A DNA stretch of 64,000 bases from Legionella fallonii LLAP-10 (GTDB lineage: Bacteria; Pseudomonadota; Gammaproteobacteria; Legionellales; Legionellaceae), in the NCBI RefSeq assembly GCF_000953135.1, contig NZ_LN614827.1, forward strand, positions 370,001 through 434,000, written 5' to 3'. Shown here one piece after another: positions 48,352-58,326 of the stretch. A model generated the notes under the pieces. That model was not told where the DNA came from, made no database searches, and was given only the letters and a program-made list of their open reading frames with translations. Positions within the stretch are counted from its first letter, which is position 1, and each line of letters begins with the position of its first letter. The position numbers and the translations under genes are program-made.

Positions 48352-49566
48352 ATGAAAGGATTATTTTATTGGTTAGATGCTCGATTGCCTTTAATTGCTA
48401 CTTGGAAAAGGCATTTTAGTCATTATTATGTCCCTAAAAATCTAAATTTTCTTTATTTATTGGGCTCAATAGCCCTTGTCATTTTGCTCAGTCAGCTGGT
48501 TACAGGGCTTTGGCTAACCATGTTCTATACACCGAATACCGATCTTGCTTTTTCTTCTATTGAATACATCATGCGAGATGTCCATTTTGGTTGGCTATTA
48601 CGATATATGCATTCTACAGGAGCGTCTGCGTTTTTTATCGTAATTTATTTACATCTGTTTCGAGGATTACTTTATGGATCATATCAGAAACCAAGAGAAC
48701 TCGTATGGATTTTAGGTATGCTTTTGTTCATTTTACTGCTGGCAGAAGCCTTTTTTGGTTATTTATTACCTTGGGGACAGATGTCTTATTGGGGGGCAGA
48801 GGTAATTACTTCATTATTCGGTGCCATACCTTACATAGGTAAGGGCTTAGTGACCTGGATTCGAGGAGACTTCTCTGTTGCTAATGCCACACTACAGCGT
48901 TTTTTTGCCTTACATGTGATCGGTATTCCAGCACTGATATTCTTTCTTGTTTTTTTACATCTTGTTGCCTTGCGTCAAGTTGGTTCAAATAACCCTGAGG
49001 GAATAGAAATTAACAAAATACTCGATAAGCAAGGAAAACCCGAGGATGGCATCCCTTTTCACCCTTATTATACTCTTAAAGATGCAGTTGGTGTGCTTGG
49101 ATTTTTGATCTTATTTTTCTCTGTAGTATTTTTTATGCCGGAGATGGGGGGATATTTTTTAGAACGCGCTAATTTCACCCCAGCAAATCCAGTAGTAACA
49201 CCTGATGATATTACACCGTTATGGTATATGGCTCCTTTTTATGCGGTGTTGCGTGCTATACCTAATAAATTACTGGGAGTTATCTGTCTGGGGTTAACTC
49301 TGATCGTTTTATTTTTTTTGCCGTGGTTAGATAGAAGTCCTGTACGCTCTATAAGATATAAGGGAATTTTCTCTAGAACAAGCTTGGTGCTTTTTGTAAT
49401 GAGCGTTTTTCTTTTAGGGTATTTGGGGACTGTTCCAGTTAATCCACTCCGCTTGTTATTGGCTCGAATTGGTACAATAATTTATTTTACTTATTTTTTA
49501 TTGATGCCTTTTTATAGCAGACTTGAGGTATGTCGACAGGTACCAGAAAGGATAGGGCAACGATGA
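48352..49566 (+). CDS. petB: Ubiquinol-cytochrome c reductase cytochrome b subunit
   Basis: A 404-aa protein with eight membrane helices. Heme-ligand His pairs are in RYMHSTGASAFFIVIYLHLFRGL and RFFALHVIGIPALIFFLVFLHLVAL. GYLLPWGQMSYWGAEV is the Qo-site region and the PEWY motif appears as TPLWYMAPFYAVLRAIP, a PLWY variant. It is preceded by petA and overlaps petC by 4 bp. Confidence 0.96.
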   Translation: MKGLFYWLDARLPLIATWKRHFSHYYVPKNLNFLYLLGSIALVILLSQLVTGLWLTMFYTPNTDLAFSSIEYIMRDVHFGWLLRYMHSTGASAFFIVIYLHLFRGLLYGSYQKPRELVWILGMLLFILLLAEAFFGYLLPWGQMSYWGAEVITSLFGAIPYIGKGLVTWIRGDFSVANATLQRFFALHVIGIPALIFFLVFLHLVALRQVGSNNPEGIEINKILDKQGKPEDGIPFHPYYTLKDAVGVLGFLILFFSVVFFMPEMGGYFLERANFTPANPVVTPDDITPLWYMAPFYAVLRAIPNKLLGVICLGLTLIVLFFLPWLDRSPVRSIRYKGIFSRTSLVLFVMSVFLLGYLGTVPVNPLRLLLARIGTIIYFTYFLLMPFYSRLEVCRQVPERIGQR

Positions 49567-50306
49567 GGGGTATAGGATATTTTTTAATCGGTTTCATTTC
49601 ATTATTGCTCATGCAAAATGTCTCAGCAACAGAAATGTCCATGCCGTCGATTTCCATCGATATACAAGATAAAGACCGTTTGCAACGAGGGGCGAAATTA
49701 TTCATGAATTATTGCTCTGGTTGTCACTCTTTACGCTATATGCGTTATAATCGTATGGCTGAAGATTTGGGGTTAATTGATTTTTCTGGTCAAATGAATG
49801 AGAATTTATTAAACAATTTAATTTTTACCAAAGCAGCCATCTATGACCCCATTCAAATCGCTATGCCTATGGATGATGCGCAGCAATGGTTTGGCGTTAT
49901 CCCTCCTGACCTATCATTAAGCGCTAGAGAAAAAGGAGCTAACTGGTTATATCATTATTTAAAAAGTTTTTACAACGATGCCTCTCGCCCTTTTGGAGTG
50001 AATAATCTTCTAGTGCCTAATGTGGCTATGCCTAATATTCTTGAGTCTTTAATGGGACAACAGATTTTGGTAAAAGATAGTGAAACACATAGGGACTCTT
50101 TACTTTTAGTAAAACAAGGTGAAATGTTACCAATAGATTTTGATAGCAGTTTAAGAGACTTGGTGACTTTTTTAGTCTACGTCAGCGAGCCGGCTCGCTT
50201 AATTCGTTATCGTATAGGTGTTTTTGTTGTTCTGTTTTTAATTTTTTTCTTTATAGTGGTTTATTGTTTAAACCAAATTTATTGGCGACAATTAAAAAAC
50301 AAGTGA
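49563..50306 (+). CDS. petC: Cytochrome c1 subunit of the bc1 complex
   Basis: ATG 49563 overlaps the petB stop (ATGA). The 247-aa precursor has a signal peptide (IGYFLIGFISLLLMQNVSA), heme motif CSGCHSLRYMRYNR, the PPDLSLSAREKGANWLYHYLKSFY segment, and a C-terminal membrane anchor (IGVFVVLFLIFFFIVVYCL). An axial Met is expected in VAMPNIL. Confidence 0.95.
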   Translation: MRGIGYFLIGFISLLLMQNVSATEMSMPSISIDIQDKDRLQRGAKLFMNYCSGCHSLRYMRYNRMAEDLGLIDFSGQMNENLLNNLIFTKAAIYDPIQIAMPMDDAQQWFGVIPPDLSLSAREKGANWLYHYLKSFYNDASRPFGVNNLLVPNVAMPNILESLMGQQILVKDSETHRDSLLLVKQGEMLPIDFDSSLRDLVTFLVYVSEPARLIRYRIGVFVVLFLIFFFIVVYCLNQIYWRQLKNK

Positions 50307-50341
50307 TGACAGAGAAGGATGAGGGAGCTATTAATCCGACT

Positions 50342-50384
50342 TTTTGTACTTTAATTGTTAAAATGAGTTGATTTAAGTACAAAA
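50342..50384. terminator. Hairpin between petC and sspA
   Basis: TTTTGTACTT pairs with AAGTACAAAA around a 23-nt AT-rich loop. The stem is weak, so terminator function is tentative. Confidence 0.4.
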
Positions 50385-50481
50385 TAACCCAGAGAGTTAA
50401 AACTGTGCTAGAATATTGTTCTTTGTTCTGTAGCATGGTAATGCTATTGATGCCGGCTTTAATGAATCCAAGGAGTTGCTA

Positions 50482-51102
50482 ATGGCAATTGTCGCGAAAC
50501 GCACCATAATGTCTTTATTTTCGGACGTTGATGATGTTTATAGCCATCAAGTACGTATTGTGTTGGCTGAAAAAGGTGTTAATGTAGAAATTCTTCCTGT
50601 AAAACAGGATGAGCCTGGAGCAGATCTTTTAGCTTTAAATCCATACGGGACTGTTCCAACGCTGATTGATAGAGAACTTGTACTTTATGAAGCACGTATT
50701 ATTATGGAGTATTTAGATGAGCGCTTCCCTCATCCTCCATTATTACCTGTTTACCCAGTTGCTCGTGCAGAAACTCGTAAAATGATGCACAGAATTGAAC
50801 AGGATTGGTATTATTTAATGAGTTACATTAATAGAGATGAGAATACTGATCAGGCAAGAGCCAACTTACTGGAAAGCTTAACCAATCTTGATCCTGTTTT
50901 TGCTGATAAGCCTTATTTTTTGAGTGATGAGTTTTCTTTATTAGATTGTGCTTTAGCACCGCTATTATGGCGTTTGCCTAAATTAGGTCTGGAGATTGAA
51001 CCTAAATTCCAGGGATTGATAGGATACATGCAACGGGTGTTCAAACGTGAGTCATTTCAAGCAAGTTTGACCGATGCTGAGAGACAAATAAGGGCGGCTT
51101 AA
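50482..51102 (+). CDS. sspA: Stringent starvation protein A
   Basis: A GST-fold protein that binds RNA polymerase and is induced on starvation. ATG 50482 follows AGGAG by 6 nt; the product is 206 aa. It begins MAIVAKRTIMSLFSDVDDVYSHQVRIVLAEKGV and has LNPYGTVPTLIDRELVLYEARIIMEYLDERFPHPPLLP, typical of SspA. The GST catalytic residue is absent, as usual for the family. It is paired with sspB. Confidence 0.95.
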   Translation: MAIVAKRTIMSLFSDVDDVYSHQVRIVLAEKGVNVEILPVKQDEPGADLLALNPYGTVPTLIDRELVLYEARIIMEYLDERFPHPPLLPVYPVARAETRKMMHRIEQDWYYLMSYINRDENTDQARANLLESLTNLDPVFADKPYFLSDEFSLLDCALAPLLWRLPKLGLEIEPKFQGLIGYMQRVFKRESFQASLTDAERQIRAA

Positions 51103-51106
51103 TATT

Positions 51107-51505
51107 ATGGCAATGACATCAAGTAAACCTTACCTAATTCGTGCTTTCTATGACTGGATTGTAGATAACGAGTTAACACCATATATACTTGTTGATACCA
51201 CCTATCCTGGTGTTCAGGTTCCTAAAGAACACATTCGTCATGATCGCATTGTATTAAATATCTCCCCCTCTGCAACACGAGGGCTTTTGTTAGAAAATGA
51301 TCGCATTGTGTTTACTGCACGATTTGCGGGAGAAACAGAACAAATTTTTGTTCTTCCTAATGCGGTATTAGAAATTTATGCTAAAGAAAATGGTAGAGGT
51401 ATTGTTTTTGAAATAGAGGAGAGTGAAGAGCCGCCTCCGTCTTCTAGCTCTCCTGACTCTGAGGGTAGCTCAAGAAATAAACCATCACTCAAATTAGTGA
51501 AGTAA
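51107..51505 (+). CDS. sspB: ClpXP adaptor SspB (stringent starvation protein B)
   Basis: SspB tethers ssrA-tagged proteins to ClpXP. The 132-aa product has YLIRAFYDWIVDNELTPYILV, the substrate-binding start, and LNISPSATRGL. The variable acidic/serine linker (EEPPPSSSSPDSEGSS) leads to the conserved C-terminal ClpX-binding tail PSLKLVK. It lies 4 bp after sspA. Confidence 0.95.
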   Translation: MAMTSSKPYLIRAFYDWIVDNELTPYILVDTTYPGVQVPKEHIRHDRIVLNISPSATRGLLLENDRIVFTARFAGETEQIFVLPNAVLEIYAKENGRGIVFEIEESEEPPPSSSSPDSEGSSRNKPSLKLVK

Positions 51506-51543
51506 CGTGTTGCCATAGATTGTTGATAATTGCTCTACTATAC

Positions 51544-51580
51544 ACCTAATGTGCTACGTATAATGCGTGGTACATTAGGT
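51544..51580 (+). terminator. Hairpin terminator after sspB
   Basis: ACCTAATGTGCTACG pairs with CGTGGTACATTAGGT (13 of 15, with wobble) around a 7-nt loop, 38 nt after the sspB stop. The following sequence is A-rich rather than T-rich. Confidence 0.6.
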
Positions 51581-51786
51581 AAAACATTATTGAACCTCTT
51601 TATCGAATGTAGTGCATTGATATTCCAAACAGGTCATTTATAATGAAACATCAACATCTCTGCGTTGGATTATATTCTAAATACTACCAAGCCAATGATG
51701 TAAGTCGTATAACCCAATGCTTAATGCAGCCTTACTCAAAAATTGTGGTTATGCAAAAGGTCTAGTAACGAGTTTGGAGCAAACAA

Positions 51787-53280
51787 GTGATTAAGCCAGA
51801 TCATGCCCTTTATCGTTGTGATCAAATTAGGATTTGCGAACAGCAAGCGCAGCATTTGTATCAATTGGATGAAAACGAATTGATGACTCAGGCAGGAACC
51901 GAGGCATTTTTTTTCATGCAACGTTTGTATCCGCAAGTGCAGCATATAGCGATATTTTGTGGTTCAGGAAATAATGCAGGTGACGGTTATGTCTTGGCTC
52001 GTCTGGCTCATGAACATGGTTTTTCTGTCATTGTATATCAGTGCAAAGCCGTTGAGGATTTGCCTCCTGCTGCTAGAGCCGCCGCATTAATGGCTTTGGC
52101 CGCTGGAGTCGAGTGTCAGTCAGCAGACGAGCCGCTTGAACCAGAGATTGAATTAATCATCGATGCGCTTCTAGGCATAGGGTTAAAAGGTCCAGTTCAT
52201 GGTGTTATTGCTACAGCAATTCATCAAATTAATGCTAGTGGACTCCCTGTCATTTCCTTGGATATTCCTTCTGGTTTGAACGCTGATACAGGAGTTGTGG
52301 AGAATTTCTGTGTTAAGGCTTCTGCAACATTGACTTTTATTGCATTTAAAGCCGGCATGCATACCATGGAAGGTCCCGAATATTGTGGTGAAGTTCATTG
52401 TCGGCGTTTACAGCTCGATGCCTGTATTGCCAAGTTAAAACCAAGTGCTTTTTTATTGAATAGCAATAGCTTGCCAATACCTTTGCCAAAGAGAAAGAAA
52501 AATTCTCATAAAGGAAATTATGGCAGTATCCTTATTATTGGTGGTGGCCCAGGAATGCCCGGTGCGGTAAGCTTGGCTGCTAAGGCCGCGATGCGGACAG
52601 GGGCCGGCTTAGTCAATATAGCAACCTGGCCCGAGCATGCTCATGGGGTATTACCGCTGATACCTGAGGCGATGATATGGGGAGTGAAAGCAGCAAAAGA
52701 CTTGAAGCCTCTTTTAGATAAAGCAACAGTCTGTATTCTTGGTCCGGGTCTTGGGGAAAGCGATTGGGCAAGGGGGTTATTTTTACAGGCGATTACGTCG
52801 CAATTGCCCATGGTTATTGATGCCTCAGCATTAAGACTATTATCCGAACATCCACAAAAAGATGACAATTGGGTTTTAACTCCTCATCCAGGTGAGGCGG
52901 GTGGTTTGCTTTCCTGTTCTGCCGCTGAAATACAAGCAGATAGATACCAATCTGCCGTAAGCATTCAACAACAATATGGTGGTGTAGTGGTATTAAAAGG
53001 AGCAGGAACAATTATTCAAGTTGATGAGGAACATACCTTTGTGTGCCCCAAGGGTAATCCAGGTATGGCTACTGCTGGCATGGGGGACGTATTAAGCGGT
53101 ATAATCGCCGGTCTTTGTGCTCAAGGTTTATCTTTATCTGATGCGGCAAAGTTAGGTGTTTGGGTCCATGCTGTCGCAGGAGATCAGATAGCTCAAACTT
53201 TAGGAGGGGCAGGAATATTAGCTAGTGATTTGTTTGATATTCTACCTGGTATTTTGAACTGCAGTAAAAATGATAAATAG
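51787..53280 (+). CDS. nnr: Bifunctional NAD(P)H-hydrate epimerase and ADP-dependent dehydratase
   Basis: The enzyme repairs damaged NAD(P)H hydrates. GTG 51787 follows GGAG by 8 nt and gives 497 aa. The N-terminal epimerase (about 1-215) has IFCGSGNNAGDGYVLARLAHEHG and SLDIPSGLNADTG. The C-terminal ribokinase-like dehydratase (220-497) has KGNYGSILIIGGGPGMPGA, VLTPHPGEAGGL, and NPGMATAGMGDVLSGIIAGL with the catalytic Asp. It overlaps tsaE by 11 bp, as in E. coli yjeF-tsaE. Confidence 0.95.
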   Translation: MIKPDHALYRCDQIRICEQQAQHLYQLDENELMTQAGTEAFFFMQRLYPQVQHIAIFCGSGNNAGDGYVLARLAHEHGFSVIVYQCKAVEDLPPAARAAALMALAAGVECQSADEPLEPEIELIIDALLGIGLKGPVHGVIATAIHQINASGLPVISLDIPSGLNADTGVVENFCVKASATLTFIAFKAGMHTMEGPEYCGEVHCRRLQLDACIAKLKPSAFLLNSNSLPIPLPKRKKNSHKGNYGSILIIGGGPGMPGAVSLAAKAAMRTGAGLVNIATWPEHAHGVLPLIPEAMIWGVKAAKDLKPLLDKATVCILGPGLGESDWARGLFLQAITSQLPMVIDASALRLLSEHPQKDDNWVLTPHPGEAGGLLSCSAAEIQADRYQSAVSIQQQYGGVVVLKGAGTIIQVDEEHTFVCPKGNPGMATAGMGDVLSGIIAGLCAQGLSLSDAAKLGVWVHAVAGDQIAQTLGGAGILASDLFDILPGILNCSKNDK

Positions 53281-53761
53281 TGAACATAATAACGTAATCA
53301 CCCTGGATTTAATTGATGAAAAAGCCAGCGAGCAATTTGCTGCTCATTGGGCCTTTTGCTTAACACCTCCTTTAGTGGTTGCATTGAGTGGCGATATAGG
53401 TACAGGTAAAACTACAATCGTTCGGGCAATGCTTAAAAACTTGGGTGTTAAGTCCGCGATTAAAAGTCCTACCTTTTCTTTGGTGGAAAGTTACATCTGC
53501 AATAATATTAATATTCATCATTTTGATTTATACCGAATTCACCATGAAGATGAATTGGAGTATCTGGGATTTAGGGATTATTTTTCTAGCCAAAGTGTCT
53601 GTCTTGTAGAATGGGCGGAACATGCGGGAAAATCCTTGCCACAAGTTGATATTCGTTTTAACTTAAGTATTAAAGGGGCTGGTCGCGAAATGCAAATACA
53701 GGCATTAAGTGTAGCTGGCAAAAGTATTTTAGATCTTGTTAACAAATTCTATTTAAAATGA
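53270..53761 (+). CDS. tsaE: tRNA threonylcarbamoyladenosine synthesis ATPase TsaE
   Basis: TsaE is the P-loop ATPase of t6A synthesis with TsaB and TsaD. The 163-aa product has Walker A GDIGTGKTT, the SPTFSLVE segment, HFDLYRI with the Walker-B-like Asp, and CLVEWAEHAG. It overlaps nnr and precedes amiB. Confidence 0.94.
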   Translation: MINSEHNNVITLDLIDEKASEQFAAHWAFCLTPPLVVALSGDIGTGKTTIVRAMLKNLGVKSAIKSPTFSLVESYICNNINIHHFDLYRIHHEDELEYLGFRDYFSSQSVCLVEWAEHAGKSLPQVDIRFNLSIKGAGREMQIQALSVAGKSILDLVNKFYLK

Positions 53762-53873
53762 TCCCTCGCTATTTTTTTTTGAGTCACGCCGCTGATCTAT
53801 ACCGTACAGCGATGTTGAGCGATAGTGTTTATGACTTTTTTGTAGAGATTTTGTTTTGCATGGCAGGTGAACA

Positions 53874-55307
53874 ATGATTAAGCGCGCATGGGGTTTGTTT
53901 GTCATCATGTGGATTAGTTCGGTTGCTCTATTTGCAGCGCAACTTAATAATATTTCAGTATCGCAGCAAGCCGGTCAAACGACTCTTTATATAACCATTA
54001 ATGGTCCCTTTACTCATCGATTATTTACTCTGACTAATCCCAATCGAGTGGTCCTGGATTTAAATTCTACGAAGATGGGAGTTAATGTAAATCGATTAGG
54101 CTTAATTAATTCTATGATTAAGCAGGTACGAAGCGGCTCTCCTAATGCTCAGTCGACAAGGTTAGTGCTTGATCTCAATCAACAAGTACAAGTTAGATCT
54201 GCTCCTTGGCAATATAATGGATCCGTTAATGGTTTACGCCTCGATTTAATTGGTAGCGACAATGGTCGTGTTGTCAGCAAGGCAAAATCCCCAGTGATTA
54301 ATAAACCACTGAAACCTGTAATCAAACAAGCCAAAGCACCAATAAAAAATCAGCCGGTGGTGCACAAACAGCCTATTATTACACATCAACAACCCATTAA
54401 AGTACCACATAGTCCTTCGAATAAATATTTACGTGATGTGATTGTCGTCTTGGATGCGGGACATGGTGGAAAAGATCCCGGAGCCAAGGGGCCAAGGCGT
54501 AGCCAGGAAAAAAATGTGGTTTTAGCCATTACTCTAAAGTTGAAACAATTAATAGACCGACAGCCAGGTATGCGTGCCGTTCTAACACGCTCTGGTGATT
54601 ATTATGTTGGCCTAAGAGAGCGATTGGAAATTACAAGAAAATATAATGGCGATGTTTTTGTTTCCATTCATGCCGATGCATTTAATAATCCTCATTCAAA
54701 TGGGGCTTCGGTTTTTGCCTTATCTCAAAGTGGAGCAACCAGTGAAGCGGCACGATGGATTGCAGAAAAGGAGAACTATTCTGAATTAGGCGGTGTGAAT
54801 TTAGGGGATTTGGACGACTCTAATGGGGTAGTGCGTTCTGTATTAATTGACTTATCGCAAACAGCAACTATCAACTCAGCGTTGCAAATGGGGGGGCGAG
54901 TGTTAGGGCAATTAAGTGGTTTTACTGCATTGCATAATAACAAGGTAGAACAGGCGCGATTTGTCGTGTTGAAATCACCAGACATCCCATCCATTTTAGT
55001 AGAAACTGGATTTATTTCTAATCCTAGAGAAGAAAGCAATTTAACCAACTCTGCGTACCAAAATCGATTGAGTCAGGCAATATTTCAAGGGGTTAAGGCT
55101 TATTTCTGGGAGAATCCTCCTCATGGTAGCCGTATAGAAGCAATGATTAACAATAAATTTCACATTGTAAAGGCCGGGGAAACTTTGCCCCAAATAGCTG
55201 CTCGTTACCATACTTCCGTTCACTCTATACAAACGATGAACCATTTGTCAGGTAAAACAAACTTGCGACCTGGACAAAGATTAGTTGTATCCTCTTCATG
55301 GGCATGA
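53874..55307 (+). CDS. amiB: N-acetylmuramoyl-L-alanine amidase AmiB/AmiC type with AMIN and LysM domains
   Basis: The enzyme is a periplasmic amidase that splits septal peptidoglycan. The 477-aa product has a signal peptide (1-22), an AMIN domain (about 25-130), a Pro/Lys linker, and a zinc amidase_3 domain (188-410) with VVLDAGHGGKDPGAKG, the SIHADAF His, and late VETGFISNPREE Glu. An autoinhibitory-helix region SDDSNGVVRSVLIDLSQ-like segment (DLDDSNGVVRSVLIDLSQ) is present. A C-terminal LysM repeat (about 430-475) binds glycan. It precedes mutL, as in E. coli. Confidence 0.95.
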   Translation: MIKRAWGLFVIMWISSVALFAAQLNNISVSQQAGQTTLYITINGPFTHRLFTLTNPNRVVLDLNSTKMGVNVNRLGLINSMIKQVRSGSPNAQSTRLVLDLNQQVQVRSAPWQYNGSVNGLRLDLIGSDNGRVVSKAKSPVINKPLKPVIKQAKAPIKNQPVVHKQPIITHQQPIKVPHSPSNKYLRDVIVVLDAGHGGKDPGAKGPRRSQEKNVVLAITLKLKQLIDRQPGMRAVLTRSGDYYVGLRERLEITRKYNGDVFVSIHADAFNNPHSNGASVFALSQSGATSEAARWIAEKENYSELGGVNLGDLDDSNGVVRSVLIDLSQTATINSALQMGGRVLGQLSGFTALHNNKVEQARFVVLKSPDIPSILVETGFISNPREESNLTNSAYQNRLSQAIFQGVKAYFWENPPHGSRIEAMINNKFHIVKAGETLPQIAARYHTSVHSIQTMNHLSGKTNLRPGQRLVVSSSWA

Positions 55308-57130
55308 GAATTCATCAATTATCCTCTGCAATTGCCAATCAAATTGCTGCAGGTGAAGTCATAGAAAGACCTGCTTCTGTAGTGAAAGAGTTATTAGAAA
55401 ATTCTTTAGATGCAGGAGCTGATGCTATTTCCATTGAAATAGGTTACGGTGGCTTGAATCAAATTAAAATCAGCGATAATGGCCATGGTATTATTGCTGA
55501 AGATTTACCCTTGGCGGTTGCCGCGCATGCGACCAGCAAAATCACAACACTTGATGATTTGTATGCAATTAATAGTATGGGATTTAGAGGGGAGGCTTTA
55601 GCGAGCATAGCTTCTGTGGCTAAAGTGACTATAAGCTCAAAAACAGCCCATCAAGAACATGCAATGATGTTGCAGGTTCAGAATGGACAGCATGTTCTTT
55701 CTCCTTGTGCTCGAACTATAGGAACAACGATTGATGTTGTTGATTTATTTTTTAATGCGCCGGTTCGGAAACGATTTCTTAAAAATGAGAAATTAGAGTT
55801 TCAAGCCATAGAATTAGTCATTAAACGTTTCGCTTTAAGTGCGCCTCATATCAATTTAATAGTAAAACATAATGGTAAGCTCGTTTTATCGTTACCTGCT
55901 GCTATTCACGAACAAGCAAAACGAGATAGGATGGCTAAAATATTTGGTTCTTCGTTTATTAAAGATGCGATTTACCTGGATGTAGAGCGAGGAGCAATGC
56001 GCCTTTATGGTTGGATTAGCGGCCCTAATTACCAGCGTAGCCAGAATGATAGACAATGGGTTTATATTAATCAGCGCATGATTAAGGACAAGTTGATCAA
56101 TCATGCTTTAAAACAAACTTATGATGGGATGCTTTATCCTGGACGTTTCCCTGCCTGTTTACTCTATTTTACTATCAATACGGCCGAGGTTGATGTCAAT
56201 GTCCATCCAACGAAACATGAAGTTAGATTTCAACAGCCTCGTTTGGTCCATGATTTTTTTACATCACAATTATCCGCTGCTTTGCAAAGCGATGGACAAA
56301 ACAATACAGAGCAAACATTGCAAGACGATTCATCTGGCGTCACTTCCTCGTTCAATTCGAAACTTTATGACGTAGCAGGGGAAGCTATAAACATGGCATA
56401 CTCGTTTGAGTCCACGAATAAAACATCGGATGTTGGACGACCTTATCGTTTTCTCGAAGAGTCAGACGAACGCTATGAATCTAATTTTTATCAGAATAAA
56501 TTGGAACTAGCCGAGCCCCTAACATCTCAAGCATCATATGTTGCTCCATTAAGGCCATTGGGTTCAGCGCAAGCTAAAAAAAACCTCTATTCAGATATTG
56601 ATGAATGTTCTTGGGTTGCTCTAAATAATCAATACAGTTTGGTATTCATAGAGCAACAGCCTTATATCGTCGATGTATTGGTCTTACAGCAAAAATGGCT
56701 ATTGGAACAATTACAGCAAGCAAGTACTCCATTGGAGAGTCGGCCTTTATTAGTGCCAGTACGCTATTCCCTTTCACTCAAGTTAAAAGAAAGAATCGAG
56801 GAACTACAACACTATATAGAACAATTGGGGATACGTAGCGAATGGTCTATTAAAGAGGATAAATTGTTGATTCGTAGTATTCCTATTTACGTACCTTATC
56901 TGGATCTACGCTTGTTTTTAGAAGCTGTTGCAGATTTACAATGTATCCAGATTAGTTCTTTGCTTGAATTAATGAGCCAGATGCAGCGTTTTGATCCTAA
57001 ATTATTAGCTATTGAAGAGCGTATGGCATTAAATCAGTTCTTATTAAAAGTTCAAAATCAGAAATCCCAGTTCCATGGAGTCTTTAAGGCTCTATCAGCT
57101 GATGATTGTAGGATGTTACTGCATGTCTAA
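55304..57130 (+). CDS. mutL: DNA mismatch repair protein MutL
   Basis: MutL links MutS mismatch recognition to strand cleavage. The product is about 608 aa; ATGs at 55298 and 55304 are both possible, and both overlap the amiB end. The GHKL ATPase N-terminus has IHQLSSAIANQIAAGEVIERPASVVKELLENSLDAGA, DNGHGI, and TSKITTLDDL then GFRGEALASI. The C-terminal dimer domain has no DQHAxxEx(4)E endonuclease motif, matching the E. coli type. It overlaps miaA by 8 bp. Confidence 0.96.
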   Translation: MRIHQLSSAIANQIAAGEVIERPASVVKELLENSLDAGADAISIEIGYGGLNQIKISDNGHGIIAEDLPLAVAAHATSKITTLDDLYAINSMGFRGEALASIASVAKVTISSKTAHQEHAMMLQVQNGQHVLSPCARTIGTTIDVVDLFFNAPVRKRFLKNEKLEFQAIELVIKRFALSAPHINLIVKHNGKLVLSLPAAIHEQAKRDRMAKIFGSSFIKDAIYLDVERGAMRLYGWISGPNYQRSQNDRQWVYINQRMIKDKLINHALKQTYDGMLYPGRFPACLLYFTINTAEVDVNVHPTKHEVRFQQPRLVHDFFTSQLSAALQSDGQNNTEQTLQDDSSGVTSSFNSKLYDVAGEAINMAYSFESTNKTSDVGRPYRFLEESDERYESNFYQNKLELAEPLTSQASYVAPLRPLGSAQAKKNLYSDIDECSWVALNNQYSLVFIEQQPYIVDVLVLQQKWLLEQLQQASTPLESRPLLVPVRYSLSLKLKERIEELQHYIEQLGIRSEWSIKEDKLLIRSIPIYVPYLDLRLFLEAVADLQCIQISSLLELMSQMQRFDPKLLAIEERMALNQFLLKVQNQKSQFHGVFKALSADDCRMLLHV

Positions 57131-58061
57131 TAGAGTTTTTTGTTTGATGGGACCGACTGCTTCAGGGAAGACCGCTTTAGCTTGTGAGTTGGTACAACAC
57201 TATCCTTTTGAGATTATTAGTGTTGATTCAGCAATGATTTATCGGGATATGGATGTAGGTACGGCTAAGCCATCTGTTGATGAGTTGAACATAGCTCCGC
57301 ATCATTTGATTAATATTAAAGATCCGGTTGAATCTTATTCCGCAGCCCAGTTTTGTACAGATGCTTTTGCATTATGCGAGGCTATTGCCGAGAAAGGAAA
57401 AATTCCTTTGCTGGTTGGTGGGACAATGATGTACTTTAATGCATTGCAAAAGGGATTGTCTGCATTACCAGAAGCCAATGAGTCGATACGTAAGCAAATA
57501 GAGGATGAGGCCTCTCAACATGGATGGTCAACTCTACATCAAAAGTTAGCCCACTTAGATCCTCATACGGCTGCTCGTATTCATGCCCATGATGCGCAAC
57601 GAATTCAAAGAGCCTTAGAGGTCTATTATTTAACTGGAACGCCTCTATCTGCTTTAATTGCTGAACAAAAAAGTGCATCGCATTATCATTTTGTTAATTT
57701 TATTCTTTTTCCAGAAGACCGAGCGTGGTTACACAAGCGCATTGGTCAACGTTTTGATCTTATGCTCAATGACGGATTAGTTGCAGAAGTGCAACGTATA
57801 CAAAGAAAATGGGATGTACATGCTGATTTACCCTCAATGCGTTGTGTAGGCTACAGACAGGTTTTGGAATATCTTCAATGCGAATACGATTACAATATAA
57901 TGCGTGATAAAGGAGTTGCCGCAACCAGACAACTCGCCAAGAGACAGCTAACTTGGCTCAGACATTGGGAGGACGGCCTACGTTATGACCCTCAAAATGA
58001 GACTTTTAGTGAAGAGATTATAGCGAAAATCGGTGAAATATTAGATAATAAGCCCCTTTAA
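57123..58061 (+). CDS. miaA: tRNA dimethylallyltransferase
   Basis: MiaA adds a dimethylallyl group to A37 of UNN-reading tRNAs. ATG 57123 gives 312 aa starting MSNRVFCLMGPTASGKTAL, with the P-loop in GPTASGKT and then SVDSAMIYRDMDVGTAKP and VGGTMMYFNALQKGL. An upstream start inside mutL would be atypical. E. coli has hfq next; here a zinc-finger gene follows instead. Confidence 0.96.
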   Translation: MSNRVFCLMGPTASGKTALACELVQHYPFEIISVDSAMIYRDMDVGTAKPSVDELNIAPHHLINIKDPVESYSAAQFCTDAFALCEAIAEKGKIPLLVGGTMMYFNALQKGLSALPEANESIRKQIEDEASQHGWSTLHQKLAHLDPHTAARIHAHDAQRIQRALEVYYLTGTPLSALIAEQKSASHYHFVNFILFPEDRAWLHKRIGQRFDLMLNDGLVAEVQRIQRKWDVHADLPSMRCVGYRQVLEYLQCEYDYNIMRDKGVAATRQLAKRQLTWLRHWEDGLRYDPQNETFSEEIIAKIGEILDNKPL

Positions 58062-58131
58062 TGGGTATGATTACAGTAATATTTTTTAATCATATTCCCC
58101 TTTAATTTTGATCATGCCGTCAAGGAGCATC

Positions 58132-58326
58132 ATGTCAACATCAAACAAAGAACCGGCAAATGCAAAAAAAAATTATGTCGTACATCGTAGTGAGCTGCCC
58201 CTTAGTTGTCCTACCAATGAGATGGAGCTTTGGAATTCACATCCTAAAGTTTATTTGCCGATAGAAGAAACAGGGGTAGAAGTATGTCCTTATTGTGGTT
58301 CTAGATTTGTCTTGCAGAATGATTGA
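58132..58326 (+). CDS. Small zinc-finger protein (zf-CHCC type)
   Basis: A 64-aa protein whose ATG follows AAGGAG. It has LPLSCPTNEMELWNSHPKVYLPIEETGVEVCPYCGSRFVL, with Cys, His and CPYC forming a likely zinc site. It resembles the mitochondrial complex I NDUFS6-like zinc-finger domain found as a stand-alone protein in proteobacteria. The role is unknown. The end overlaps the next gene by 8 bp. Confidence 0.88.
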   Translation: MSTSNKEPANAKKNYVVHRSELPLSCPTNEMELWNSHPKVYLPIEETGVEVCPYCGSRFVLQND